From assembly GCF_900113015.1 (NCBI RefSeq), contig NZ_FONV01000011.1, positions 186,001 to 250,000 on the forward strand: 64,000 nt of DNA, read 5' to 3'. Positions 52,006 to 59,717 of this stretch are shown piece after piece. The translations under genes were made by a program, and so were the position numbers. Below the pieces are notes generated by a model. It was given only the letters and a program-made list of their open reading frames with translations. It did no database searches and was not told the origin of the DNA. Positions within the stretch are counted from its first letter, which is position 1. Each line of letters starts with the position of its first letter. The DNA comes from Actinoplanes philippinensis. Its GTDB lineage: Bacteria; Actinomycetota; Actinomycetes; Mycobacteriales; Micromonosporaceae.

Positions 52006-53061
52006 CTAAAGAGTCGTGGTGACCTTCTTGAGTCCGCGCGGCGCGTCCGGGTCCTCGCCACGGGCCAGCGACAGGGCGAGCGCCAGCTGCTGGACGGGCA
52101 GGATGTCGAGCAGCGGCGAATAACGCTCGTCGACGGACGGGACGGCGAGCCGGGTGGAGGCGCCGTCGACGTCCGAGCCGCCGATGGTGACCACGTCGAC
52201 GCGGCGCTCGCCGAGCCGGCCCACCACGTCGCGCATCGACCGGCCGCCGGGGCCGTCGCCGACGACGGCCAGGACCGGGATGTCGTGGTCGGTCATGGCG
52301 AGCGGGCCGTGCAACAGGTCGGCGCCGGAGAAGGCGAGCGCGGGCAGGTAGGAGGTCTCCATGAGCTTGAGGGCGGCCTCCCGGGCGGTCGGGTAGGCGT
52401 AGCCCCGGCCGGTAGCGACGAGGCTCGCGGCGAACCGGTAGCGCTGTGCCAGCTCGGCGGCGGACCGGTCGGCGAGCACGTCGGCGGCGAGCTGCGGCAG
52501 CTTCTCCAGCGCGGCGCGCTCCTCGGCGGGCAGCCGGCCGTCGCCGGAGCGGATGCCCTCGATCAGCATCAGCAGGGCGAGCAGCTCGGCGGTGTACGTC
52601 TTGGTCGCCGCGACCGCCCGCTCGTGCCCGGCCACCACGTCGATGGAGAACTCGGCCGCCTGCGCCAGCGGGGAGTCGGGGTTGTTGGTGACCGCCAGGG
52701 TGAGGGCGCCGGTCTCCCGGGCGACGCTGAGCACGCCGGTGAGGTCGTGCGAGCCGCCGCTCTGGCTGACCCCGACGACCAGGGTGCCGGTGAGGTCGGG
52801 ACGGGCGCCGTAGAGCGTGATCGCGCTCGGCGAGGCGCTGGCGACCGGCAGGCCGAGCCGGATCTCGGCCAGGTAGGCGGCGTAGAGGGCGGCGTGGTCG
52901 GACGTGCCCCGGCCGACGAAGAGAACACTGCGCGGCGCCCGGCGGGCGATCTCGGCGGCGACCTCGGCGATCGCCGTGGACGGGCCGTCCTCGAGCAGCC
53001 GTGCGAAACCGGCGGGTTGTTCGGCGATGTCCTCCGACATCCCCAGGCCTCGCTGTGTCAC
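52006..53061 (-). CDS. Double-SIS-domain sugar isomerase/deaminase-like protein
   Basis: 351 residues. Two SIS domains show VGRGTSDHAALYAAY, GVSQSGGSHDLTGVL, the KTYTAEL segment and, in the second half, REAALKLMETSYLPALAF. They correspond to the isomerase half of GlmS without the glutaminase domain, as in GlcNAc/GalNAc-6-phosphate deaminase-isomerases. The GTG at 53061 is chosen because GGGGAGG lies six bases upstream; the ATG at 53040 is an alternative. The substrate is probably an amino-sugar phosphate. Confidence 0.8.
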   Translation of the reverse strand: MTQRGLGMSEDIAEQPAGFARLLEDGPSTAIAEVAAEIARRAPRSVLFVGRGTSDHAALYAAYLAEIRLGLPVASASPSAITLYGARPDLTGTLVVGVSQSGGSHDLTGVLSVARETGALTLAVTNNPDSPLAQAAEFSIDVVAGHERAVAATKTYTAELLALLMLIEGIRSGDGRLPAEERAALEKLPQLAADVLADRSAAELAQRYRFAASLVATGRGYAYPTAREAALKLMETSYLPALAFSGADLLHGPLAMTDHDIPVLAVVGDGPGGRSMRDVVGRLGERRVDVVTIGGSDVDGASTRLAVPSVDERYSPLLDILPVQQLALALSLARGEDPDAPRGLKKVTTTL

Positions 53062-53085
53062 GTGATCCTCCCCTTCTCGCGCTCC

Positions 53086-53156
53086 CAATGCGCAATCTGT
53101 GCGCAGTCTTGCAAGAACAAGCTTACTTGGTCAAGGTTTCGTGCACGAATGCGCAA
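53086..53156. promoter_or_regulatory. Repeat-rich control region upstream of the SIS gene
   Basis: AATGCGCAA occurs at 53086-53094 and 53148-53156, with a related GTGCGCAG between. A 12-bp palindrome TTCGTGCACGAA (53138-53149) and CTTGCAAG are also present. Such symmetry suggests binding by a dimeric regulator; which one is unknown. Confidence 0.45.
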
Positions 53157-53165
53157 ACGTGAGGA

Positions 53166-53194
53166 CTGACAATCGGCCCCTCTTCCCCTAGGGT
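53166..53194 (+). promoter_or_regulatory. Leaderless promoter of the TPR gene
   Basis: CTGACA (53166-53171), 17-bp spacer, TAGGGT (53189-53194), then eight bases to the GTG at 53203. Confidence 0.55.
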
Positions 53195-53202
53195 CTTCAC
53201 TC

Positions 53203-54744
53203 GTGGATTCCCGCCCATCGGCACGCCGTGACCTCGCGCGCGCACGCGCCGCCCTGGAAGCCGGCGAAACCGGTTCCGCCGCCGGGCATCTCGCCGCGGC
53301 GCTGGCCCACACGCCCACCCTGCCCGAGATCCACGAGCTGCTCAGCCGGTTGGCCGCGGGTCACGGAGGCGGGCTCGACCTCTTCCCCGTCGAGCCGCAC
53401 ACCACGGCCGGCCGGCTCGCCGCCCGCGCCCACCTGCTCGCCGCCGCCGGCCGCCCCGAGGAGGGCCTGCCGCTGCTCGCCACGGCCAGCGGGCACCACC
53501 CGGCGCTCGACTGGGCCGGCGTGCCGTGGGTCGCCGAGCCGGGGCTCGGCGCCCGCATCGATCCCGGACAGCTCGCGCGTACCGTGATGCGCCTCTGCAC
53601 CGCCGTCGGCGATCCGGCGCCCACCGAGACCGTGGGACCGCTCCGGCCGTATCTCGCGGTGGTCCGGAACGCCGTCTCCGCCCACGGTGAGCACGCCATG
53701 CTCCTCGGCGCCGGGTCGGCGCTGGCGCGCCGCCTCGGCGAGGTGCGGCTGGCGGTGGAATGGGCCGGGCGGGGCGCTCGCGCGCAGCCGTCCAAGCTGG
53801 GCGAGATCTGGCTGGGGTACGCGTTGCGCAGCGCCGGCCGGATGCCGGAGGCGCTCGCCGCACTCCGCCGGGCGGTCGCCTACGACCCCGACGACCTCTC
53901 GGTCTACGCCGACGTGGCGGCCACCCTGGCCGACCTGGGCCGGCTGGACGAGGCGCTGCGCTGGACCGAGCTGGCGCTGGAACGCGACCCGGCCTTCGAC
54001 TGCGTGGTGCACACCGCCCACCGGCTGCGGTACCGGGCCGACGGCGACGTCGCGCACCTGGTCGACCTGGCCGACTTCATCCGCGACCACCCGGACGACG
54101 CGCACGAGCACACCGACCTCGAGGAGTGCTGCCGGACCACCCCGTGGCTGGGCGGGCTGCCCGCCGGATCACCGCTGCCCGCGGGCCGTGCCCCGGTCAA
54201 CGCGGAGCCGTCCGCGGACGCGCTGCGCCGCCTGCAGCGGGTCGCCGGCCAGACGTGGCCGCACCCGCCCGGCGCCTACGACCGGGCACTCGGCCTGGTG
54301 CTGGTCGAGCCGTGGGAGCTGCTGGCCCTGCTCGCCCACCCGGAGACGGCCCGGCCGGACCAGCAGAACGGGCTCGAGGTGTGGGCGTGCCTCGGCCTGC
54401 TGCATCACGGGACCGAGGAGCCGTGGCCGGAGTCGAGTCGCCGGCGCCTGCTGCTGGGGCTGCTCGACGGCGACGTGGACCGGGTGACCCAGGCGGCGCT
54501 GTTCGCTCTGGTCGCCTACGCCTGGGTGGATCCGGAGGCGCGTGCCGACATCGCCGCGGTGGTGACCGGGCGGCTCACCGAGACCGCCTCCGGCCCGTCC
54601 GCCCGCGCGGTGGCCGAGCTGGCGCTGACCGCGCCGGGGCTGGACCGGCCCACCCGGGAGCTGGCCGCGGCCACGCTCCGGGTGCCGGCCGTCCCCCGCC
54701 AGCGCGGCCGGGGACGGTCACTGCTGCGCTGGCGCCGTGACTAG
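53203..54744 (+). CDS. TPR-repeat protein
   Basis: 513 residues of mostly helical Ala/Leu/Arg-rich sequence with tetratricopeptide signatures, for example LGYALRSAGRMPEALAALRRAVAYDPDD and ADVAATLADLGRLDEALRWTELALERDPAF. A C-terminal helical region (VTQAALFALVAYAW) ends in basic RGRGRSLLRWRRD. It is presumably a protein-protein interaction scaffold; no partner is identified. The GTG at 53203 is at the expected transcription start. The stop overlaps the biotinyl gene stop. Confidence 0.75.
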   Translation: MDSRPSARRDLARARAALEAGETGSAAGHLAAALAHTPTLPEIHELLSRLAAGHGGGLDLFPVEPHTTAGRLAARAHLLAAAGRPEEGLPLLATASGHHPALDWAGVPWVAEPGLGARIDPGQLARTVMRLCTAVGDPAPTETVGPLRPYLAVVRNAVSAHGEHAMLLGAGSALARRLGEVRLAVEWAGRGARAQPSKLGEIWLGYALRSAGRMPEALAALRRAVAYDPDDLSVYADVAATLADLGRLDEALRWTELALERDPAFDCVVHTAHRLRYRADGDVAHLVDLADFIRDHPDDAHEHTDLEECCRTTPWLGGLPAGSPLPAGRAPVNAEPSADALRRLQRVAGQTWPHPPGAYDRALGLVLVEPWELLALLAHPETARPDQQNGLEVWACLGLLHHGTEEPWPESSRRRLLLGLLDGDVDRVTQAALFALVAYAWVDPEARADIAAVVTGRLTETASGPSARAVAELALTAPGLDRPTRELAAATLRVPAVPRQRGRGRSLLRWRRD

Positions 54745-54956
54745 GAGATCACGGCGATCAGGTCGCCCTCCTGCACCACGTCGCCCTCGTTGACAGCGAG
54801 CTCGGAGACCGTGCCGTCGGTCTCGGCGATCACCGGGATCTCCATCTTCATCGACTCGAGGATGACGAGCGTGTCCCCCTCGGCGACGGTGGCGCCGGGC
54901 GCCGTCACGACCTTCCACACATTGGCCACCATCTCGGCACGGATCTCGTCCGCCAT
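54741..54956 (-). CDS. Biotin/lipoyl attachment domain protein
   Basis: 71 residues. ESMKME contains the biotinylated K37; the flanking VVTAPGATVAEGDTLVILE and VSELAVNEGDVVQEGD complete a single barrel. It matches TB7.3 (Rv3221c) of M. tuberculosis, a stand-alone biotinyl carrier whose enzyme partner is unclear. The ATG at 54956 has GGGAGG upstream. It is near pdtaS, as in mycobacteria. Confidence 0.9.
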   Translation of the reverse strand: MADEIRAEMVANVWKVVTAPGATVAEGDTLVILESMKMEIPVIAETDGTVSELAVNEGDVVQEGDLIAVIS

Positions 54957-55087
54957 GGTCACTGCCTCCCTCATCGTCAACCGGTGACGCCATCAAACCA
55001 CGGTTCCGGTGCGGGTGAGTCCTGCCCGGCCCGACGCGCCCATTACGATCGGCAGCGAGTTCAAGCACCACGGACAGGAGAGCCGGC

Positions 55088-55162
55088 ATGGCGAAGAAGG
55101 CCCGTAAGAAGAAGGCCCGTAAGAAGAGCGGCGCCAACCACGGCAAGCGCCCCAACAGCTGA
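55088..55162 (+). CDS. 24-residue ribosomal protein bL37
   Basis: MAKKARKKKARKKSGANHGKRPNS: basic, with the terminal ANHGKRPN motif of the mycobacterial large-subunit protein bL37. AGGAG precedes the ATG and a strong bidirectional terminator follows. Its neighbours, rsrA-sigR on one side and the biotinyl protein on the other, are those seen in other actinobacteria. Confidence 0.9.
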   Translation: MAKKARKKKARKKSGANHGKRPNS

Positions 55163-55166
55163 ACAA

Positions 55167-55194
55167 AAAAGGCCCGGCGGATGCCGGGCCTTTT
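55167..55194. terminator. Bidirectional terminator between bL37 and rsrA
   Basis: AAAAGGCCCGGC and GCCGGGCCTTTT form a 12-bp stem with a GGAT loop and A/T tracts on both sides. Confidence 0.9.
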
Positions 55195-55200
55195 GGCTAC

Positions 55201-55485
55201 TCAGGGTAGATATTCGCGGGTCTCGGTCTGGACCTCCAGCTGGCCCAGCTTGCTGCGCAGCCGCTCGCGCAGCTCCATCGGCGCCCGCTCGTCACCGCAG
55301 CAGCGGCCGACCAGCGCCTTCACCTCGTGCTCGATGCCGAACTCACGGAGGCACCCGGAGCACTCGTCCAGATGCTTCTGGATCAGCAGCCGCCGCTCCT
55401 CGGAGCACTCCAGATCGAGGTACAGATACACCTCGCTGAGGACGATGCTGCAGTCGGTGTCGTGCTCGTTCTCCTGCTGGCCCAT
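55201..55485 (-). CDS. rsrA: Zinc-dependent anti-sigma factor of SigR
   Basis: 94 residues of the ZAS family. H38-L-D-E-C42-S-G-C45 is the HxxxCxxC zinc motif and C12 is the additional redox/zinc ligand; C27, C62 and C63 are extra. Disulfide formation releases the sigma factor. The ATG at 55485 is four bases after the sigma gene stop. It corresponds to RsrA of Streptomyces and RshA of mycobacteria. Confidence 0.92.
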   Translation of the reverse strand: MGQQENEHDTDCSIVLSEVYLYLDLECSEERRLLIQKHLDECSGCLREFGIEHEVKALVGRCCGDERAPMELRERLRSKLGQLEVQTETREYLP

Positions 55486-55489
55486 GTCG

Positions 55490-56092
55490 TCACGCCCCCT
55501 GCGGCTCGGAGGTCGCGGTCCGGGTGATGCCCCGGTCCACCGCATACTGCTCGAGCAGCTTGCGCAGGTTGCGCCGGCCGCGGTGCAGCCGGGACATGAC
55601 CGTGCCGATGGGCGTGCCCATGATGTCGGCGATCTCCTTGTACGAGAAACCCTCGACATCGGCGAGGTAGACGGCGAGCCGGAAGTCCTCCGGCAGGGAC
55701 TGGAGCGCTTCCTTGATGTCGCTGTCCGGCAGACGGTCCAGCGCCTCGGTCTCGGCCGACCGCAGACCCTGCGACGTGTGCGACTCGCTCGACGCGAGCT
55801 GCCAGTCGGTGATCTCCTCGGTCGGCGCCTGCACCGGCTGCCGCTGCTTGCGCCGGTACGAGTTGATGTACGTGTTCGTCAGGATCCGGTAGAGCCAGGC
55901 CTTCAGATTCGTACCCTGCTCGAACTGGTGGAACGCGGAGAACGCCTTGAGGAACGTCTCCTGCACCAGATCCTCGGCGTCGGCCGGGTTGCGGGTCATC
56001 CGCAGCCCCGCCGCATACAACTGGTCGACGAAGGGCAACGCCTCACGCTCGAAGCGCGCACGGCGTTCCTCGGTCCGTTCCTTCTGGGCCAC
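55490..56092 (-). CDS. sigR: ECF sigma factor SigR/SigH (thiol-oxidative stress)
   Basis: The 200-residue core form starts at the GTG at 56092 (GGGGAGAG upstream). Region 2 (ADAEDLVQETFLKAF, LKAWLYRILTNTYINSYRRK) and region 4 (LPEDFRLAVYLADVEGFSYKEIADIMGTPIGTVMSRLHRGRRNLRKLL) are complete. The same frame stays open to a GTG at 56293, which has GGAAGGGG seven bases upstream and would add 67 residues, as with the unstable SigR-prime isoform in Streptomyces. RsrA follows directly. The sigma factor drives thioredoxin, mycothiol and protease genes on disulfide stress. Confidence 0.95.
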   Translation of the reverse strand: MAQKERTEERRARFEREALPFVDQLYAAGLRMTRNPADAEDLVQETFLKAFSAFHQFEQGTNLKAWLYRILTNTYINSYRRKQRQPVQAPTEEITDWQLASSESHTSQGLRSAETEALDRLPDSDIKEALQSLPEDFRLAVYLADVEGFSYKEIADIMGTPIGTVMSRLHRGRRNLRKLLEQYAVDRGITRTATSEPQGA

Positions 56093-56330
56093 CCTGGACT
56101 CTCCCCTCGACCGCCCCGCCGAGGATACGGGTAGTGCCCCTGTAACGCTCTCGAAAACCGCCGGTGTGCTCACGCTCACCGACCTGACCGCCGGCGGCGT
56201 CTCCACCGCGGGCCACTCGGGGGAACCCAGAAGGTCCCGCACCCGGTCCGCCTCCCGGCCGTCGCGCTCGACGCTTCCGACACCGGCACCCACTGGCAAA
56301 CCCCTTCCGCTGACGTCTGTCCAGCTGGAT

Positions 56331-56357
56331 AACGCCTGTGGAAGGGCCGCGCATTCC
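56331..56357 (-). promoter_or_regulatory. SigR-dependent autoregulatory promoter
   Basis: On the minus strand GGAAT (56353-56357) and GTT (56331-56333) are 19 bases apart, the SigR consensus GGAAT-N18/19-GTT. The start would be about 30 bases before the extended GTG at 56293. Confidence 0.75.
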
Positions 56358-56366
56358 CTCGCGTGA

Positions 56367-56975
56367 TCAGCGCGCCCAGCGGTGGCGCCGCAGCCACTCC
56401 AGGACGATCGCGACCGTACCCGGAAGATCTTTTCGCAGATCGTGAACGGCTCCGGGACGCACCGCCACCTCGACGACGCCTCCGGGTGACGGAACCCCGA
56501 ACGGGTCACGATCACCGTTCACCGCGAGGGTCGGTACCTCCGCCGGCAGCTCACCGGCCCGGCTCTTCTCCGGCTTCCCCGGCGGATGCAGCGGGAAGGC
56601 CAGGGCGAGAACCCCCGCGGCGCCCAGCGTGGTCGCGGTCCGGCACGCGACGCGCGCGCCACTGGAGCGACCACCGACGATCAAGGGCAGGCGGGGTACG
56701 CGTAAAGCGCCCACCACCGAGACCCAGGCCTCGTCGAGCTGGCCGGCCGGCGCGGGCGCACGCCGGCCGGCCACCCGGTACGGCTGGGTGACCAGGGCGA
56801 CCCGCACGCCGGCCACCACCGCCGCGTCGTGCACCGCGACCAGGTCGGGCGCGTCGACCCCGCCCCCGGCGCCGTGGCCGAGGACGAGCAGGCCGAGCGC
56901 CGGCCCGGAGGGGTCGGTGACGGCCACGGCGGCGGGGCCGCGTGGGGTTTCCAGCGTCATCTCGGAGCGGGACAC
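56367..56975 (-). CDS. KANL3/Tex30-like alpha/beta hydrolase
   Basis: 202 residues. LLVLGHGAGGGVDAPDLVAVHD contains the oxyanion HGAGG, LIVGGRSSGARVA the nucleophile Ser, PTLAVNGDRDPFG the Asp, and AVHDLR a terminal His. It is a cytoplasmic hydrolase of unknown substrate. The GTG at 56975 has GGAG; the ATG at 56960 is also possible. It lies directly upstream of the SigR promoter. Confidence 0.78.
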   Translation of the reverse strand: MSRSEMTLETPRGPAAVAVTDPSGPALGLLVLGHGAGGGVDAPDLVAVHDAAVVAGVRVALVTQPYRVAGRRAPAPAGQLDEAWVSVVGALRVPRLPLIVGGRSSGARVACRTATTLGAAGVLALAFPLHPPGKPEKSRAGELPAEVPTLAVNGDRDPFGVPSPGGVVEVAVRPGAVHDLRKDLPGTVAIVLEWLRRHRWAR

Positions 56976-56988
56976 GCGCTCCGTTCTA

Positions 56989-57384
56989 TCAGCGGCTGAC
57001 CGGAATCAGCGTCAGAAGACGCCGGTCCTCGTCGTCCGGCGAGTCGTCGACCTCTTCGCCGTCCGCCTGGATCCGCTCCCGCCAGGCGACGAGCATGGCC
57101 CGGCGCTCGCGTGGCGTGGTGCCGCCCCAGACGCCGTGGCAGTCGCCGACCTGCAACGCCCAGGCCAGGCACGGGCCCTGCACATCACAGGTCCCGCACA
57201 ACGCGACGGCTCCGCCCGACGGCTCGTTCGGCGCGGGAAAGAACGTCTCAGGATCGACCGCGCGGCAGGCGCCTCGTGTGCGCCAGGCCTCGTCGGAGCG
57301 TCGCTGCGCGATCGCCTCGAGCAGCCGCGGGTCGCGTCGCGCGATAGCCACCTCGTGCGGACGCGGCATGCGTGCTCGTGTCAT
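56989..57384 (-). CDS. WhiB-family iron-sulfur protein
   Basis: 131 residues; cluster ligands C40, C63, C66 and C72; GVWGGTTPRERRAM is the Wbl turn. There is a 35-residue N-terminal basic extension and an acidic C-terminus (ADGEEVDDSPDDEDRR). It does not match WhiB1 or WhiB7 patterns (no AT-hook), so the subfamily is unassigned. The ATG at 57384 follows GGGGGAGG. Next to sigR, a redox role is plausible. Confidence 0.85.
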   Translation of the reverse strand: MTRARMPRPHEVAIARRDPRLLEAIAQRRSDEAWRTRGACRAVDPETFFPAPNEPSGGAVALCGTCDVQGPCLAWALQVGDCHGVWGGTTPRERRAMLVAWRERIQADGEEVDDSPDDEDRRLLTLIPVSR

Positions 57385-57576
57385 CAGCCCACCTCCCCCG
57401 TGGGACCGGAACTGCATGTGGCGGCCGGGCCGCACCTTACGGTCCAGCACCACTCCGGCGCTGGTTTGTACCGCAAGCTACAAGATCAGAACAAGGGGTC
57501 TATCAATCTGGAAGGAAAGTTGCCAGTCCAGAAACACAACATATCCCGACAAATATCCCCGTTGATCTTCGAGAGT

Positions 57577-58254
57577 TCAAAAAAGCGTAATGTTGGCGGC
57601 CGCCTCGATCAGCTCGGGGCCGTTGTTGCGCACATTGCCGACCGCGGCGCCCACCGGGCGTACCTCGATGGCCTCCAGATCGCGCTCCGGGAGCGGGCGC
57701 AGCAACCGCTCCGCATCGCCGCCGCCGGCCAGCCAGTCCGCCCAGCGCTCGGCCGGCAGGATCAGCGGCATCCGGTCGTGCACCTTCGTCAGACCGCCCC
57801 GCGCCGCCGTGGTGATCACGCTGCAGGTCAGCACCGACTCCGGACCCCAGGCCGACCAGAGACCGGCGAACGCCAGCGTCCCGGAATCCACCGGAGTCAT
57901 GTAGAAAGCCTGCTTCTGCTTGCCGTCACGCACCCACTCGAACCAGCCGTCCGCCGGGATCAGACAGCGCCGCTTGGCGAACGAGCTCGCGAACGACCGC
58001 AACTCGGTGACCGTCTCCGCCCGCGCGTTGATCATGCGGGCGCCGGCCTTCAGATCCTTCGCCCAGTGCGGCACCAGCCCCCAGCGGGCGGTGTCGAGCA
58101 CCCGGCCGTCGTGCTCCTTCGACATGCGCACCAGCGGCACCGGGTCGGTGGGCGCCACATTCCAGCTGGCCCGCAACGGCTCGGCGACATCGACGGCCTC
58201 GAACAGCTTGCTGAGGTCGGCGTTGCTCTTGGTGGTCGCGTATCGCCCGCACAT
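57577..58254 (-). CDS. SRAP/YedK-HMCES DNA-protein crosslink protein
   Basis: 225 residues. The catalytic Cys2 in MCGRYATT, NVAPTDPVPLV, MINARAET, the Glu in GWFEW and the active-site His in KVHDRMPLIL are all present. It traps abasic sites in single-stranded DNA by thiazolidine linkage and limits mutagenesis. It is divergent from aroA, as in M. tuberculosis (Rv3226c-aroA). A 192-bp AT-rich gap separates it from whiB. Confidence 0.93.
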   Translation of the reverse strand: MCGRYATTKSNADLSKLFEAVDVAEPLRASWNVAPTDPVPLVRMSKEHDGRVLDTARWGLVPHWAKDLKAGARMINARAETVTELRSFASSFAKRRCLIPADGWFEWVRDGKQKQAFYMTPVDSGTLAFAGLWSAWGPESVLTCSVITTAARGGLTKVHDRMPLILPAERWADWLAGGGDAERLLRPLPERDLEAIEVRPVGAAVGNVRNNGPELIEAAANITLF

Positions 58255-58418
58255 GAGCTGGAGGTTACGCCGCCCACCGGACACCCGTCCGCCCCGGAAC
58301 ACCCGCCGACCGGCTGGGTTCGGGGGCCGTCCGGCGGTGGGACGGGTGGGTCACACGGGTGGGGGAAAGTCTCGCGGGCCGGGAACGCGGGACGGGAATG
58401 TCGGAGGGCGACGGCAGA

Positions 58419-59714
58419 ATGTCGGGCGTGACTGCTGAACCCCGCCCCTGGCTCGCCCCGTCCGCCACCGGCCCGGTCACGGCGACCGTGCGGCTGCCCG
58501 GCTCCAAGTCGATGACCGCCCGTGCCCTGATCCTGGCCGCCCTGGCCGACGGCCCCTCGGTGATCGAGGCGCCGCTGCGCGCCCGCGACACCGTGCTGAT
58601 GGCGGGCGGCCTGCGCGCGCTCGGCGTCGAGGTGGACACCGCCGACGACAGCCGCTGGCTGGTGACGCCCGGCCCGTTGCGCGGCCCGGCCCGGGTCGAC
58701 GTGGGGCTGGCCGGCACGATCACCAGGTTCCTGCCGCCGGCGGCCGCGCTGGCCGAGGGGCCGGTCGAGTTCGACGGCGACCCGCACATGCGCAAGCGGC
58801 CGCTGCGTCCGATCGTCGAGGCGCTGCGGGCGCTCGGGGTGGCCGTCGACGCGTCGCCGATCGACGGGCTGCCGCTGACCGTGCACGGCACGGGTGCGGT
58901 GGAGGGCGGCGCGGCGGTGATCGACGCGTCGGCGTCCAGCCAGTTCGTGTCCGGTCTGCTGCTCTCGGCGGCCCGGTTCACCAAGGGCCTGACGCTGCGG
59001 CACGAGGGCCCGCCGGTGCCGAGCGCCCCGCATCTGCGGATGACGACGCACATGCTGCGGGCGGCCGGCGCGGTGGTCGACGACAGCGTGGCCGACGTGT
59101 GGACGGTCGAGCCGGGCCCGCTCCGCGGCCGGACGTGGACGATCGAGCCGGACCTGTCCGGCGCGGCGCCGTTCTTCGCGGCGGCGGCGGTCACCGGTGG
59201 GGCGGTCACCCTGGCGGGCTGGCCGGCCGACAGCTGGCAGCCGGTCGAGCAGGCGATCGAGATCTTCCGGGCGCTGGGCGCCGAGGTGACGCCGACCGCC
59301 GAGGGCCTGACCGTGCGGGGCACCGGCCGGCTGCGTGGCATCACCGCCGACCTGTCCGAGGTGGGCGAGCTGACGCCGGTCGTGTCGGCGCTGGCCGCGC
59401 TGGCCGAGGGCCCGTCGGAGCTGCGTGGGGTGGAGCACATCCGCGGCCACGAGACGGACCGGATCACGGCGCTCGCCACCGAGCTGGGCAAGGTGGGTGC
59501 CAGGGTGACCGAGTTCCCCGACGGGCTGCGGATCGAGCCGGGGCCGTTGCGCGGGGCCGCTTTCGAGACCTACGCCGACCACCGGATGGCCCACGCGGCG
59601 GCGGTGATCGGGCTCGCCGTGCCGGGCGTCGACCTCACCGACGTAGGTTGTACGTCGAAGACGTTGCCCGAGTTCCCCGAACTCTGGGCGGGACTCGTGG
59701 CGAAGAGGAGCTAG
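58419..59714 (+). CDS. aroA: 3-phosphoshikimate 1-carboxyvinyltransferase (EPSP synthase)
   Basis: 431 residues with two inside-out domains. LPGSKSMTARALILAAL binds shikimate-3-phosphate and PEP; GLAGTITRFLPPAAAL, DASASSQFVSGLLL, HETDRI and YADHRMAHAAAVIGL are the remaining signatures. It makes EPSP in aromatic amino-acid synthesis. The ATG at 58419 is used; an ATG at 58398 would add seven residues. The stop is TAG at 59712, directly ahead of rsgA in the same frame. Confidence 0.94.
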   Translation: MSGVTAEPRPWLAPSATGPVTATVRLPGSKSMTARALILAALADGPSVIEAPLRARDTVLMAGGLRALGVEVDTADDSRWLVTPGPLRGPARVDVGLAGTITRFLPPAAALAEGPVEFDGDPHMRKRPLRPIVEALRALGVAVDASPIDGLPLTVHGTGAVEGGAAVIDASASSQFVSGLLLSAARFTKGLTLRHEGPPVPSAPHLRMTTHMLRAAGAVVDDSVADVWTVEPGPLRGRTWTIEPDLSGAAPFFAAAAVTGGAVTLAGWPADSWQPVEQAIEIFRALGAEVTPTAEGLTVRGTGRLRGITADLSEVGELTPVVSALAALAEGPSELRGVEHIRGHETDRITALATELGKVGARVTEFPDGLRIEPGPLRGAAFETYADHRMAHAAAVIGLAVPGVDLTDVGCTSKTLPEFPELWAGLVAKRS

Positions 59715-59717
59715 ACC

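Noticed and set aside
56989..57384. WhiB7 antibiotic-resistance regulator
   Set aside because: The AT-hook C-terminus and the WhiB7 core sequence are absent; it was left as an unassigned WhiB.
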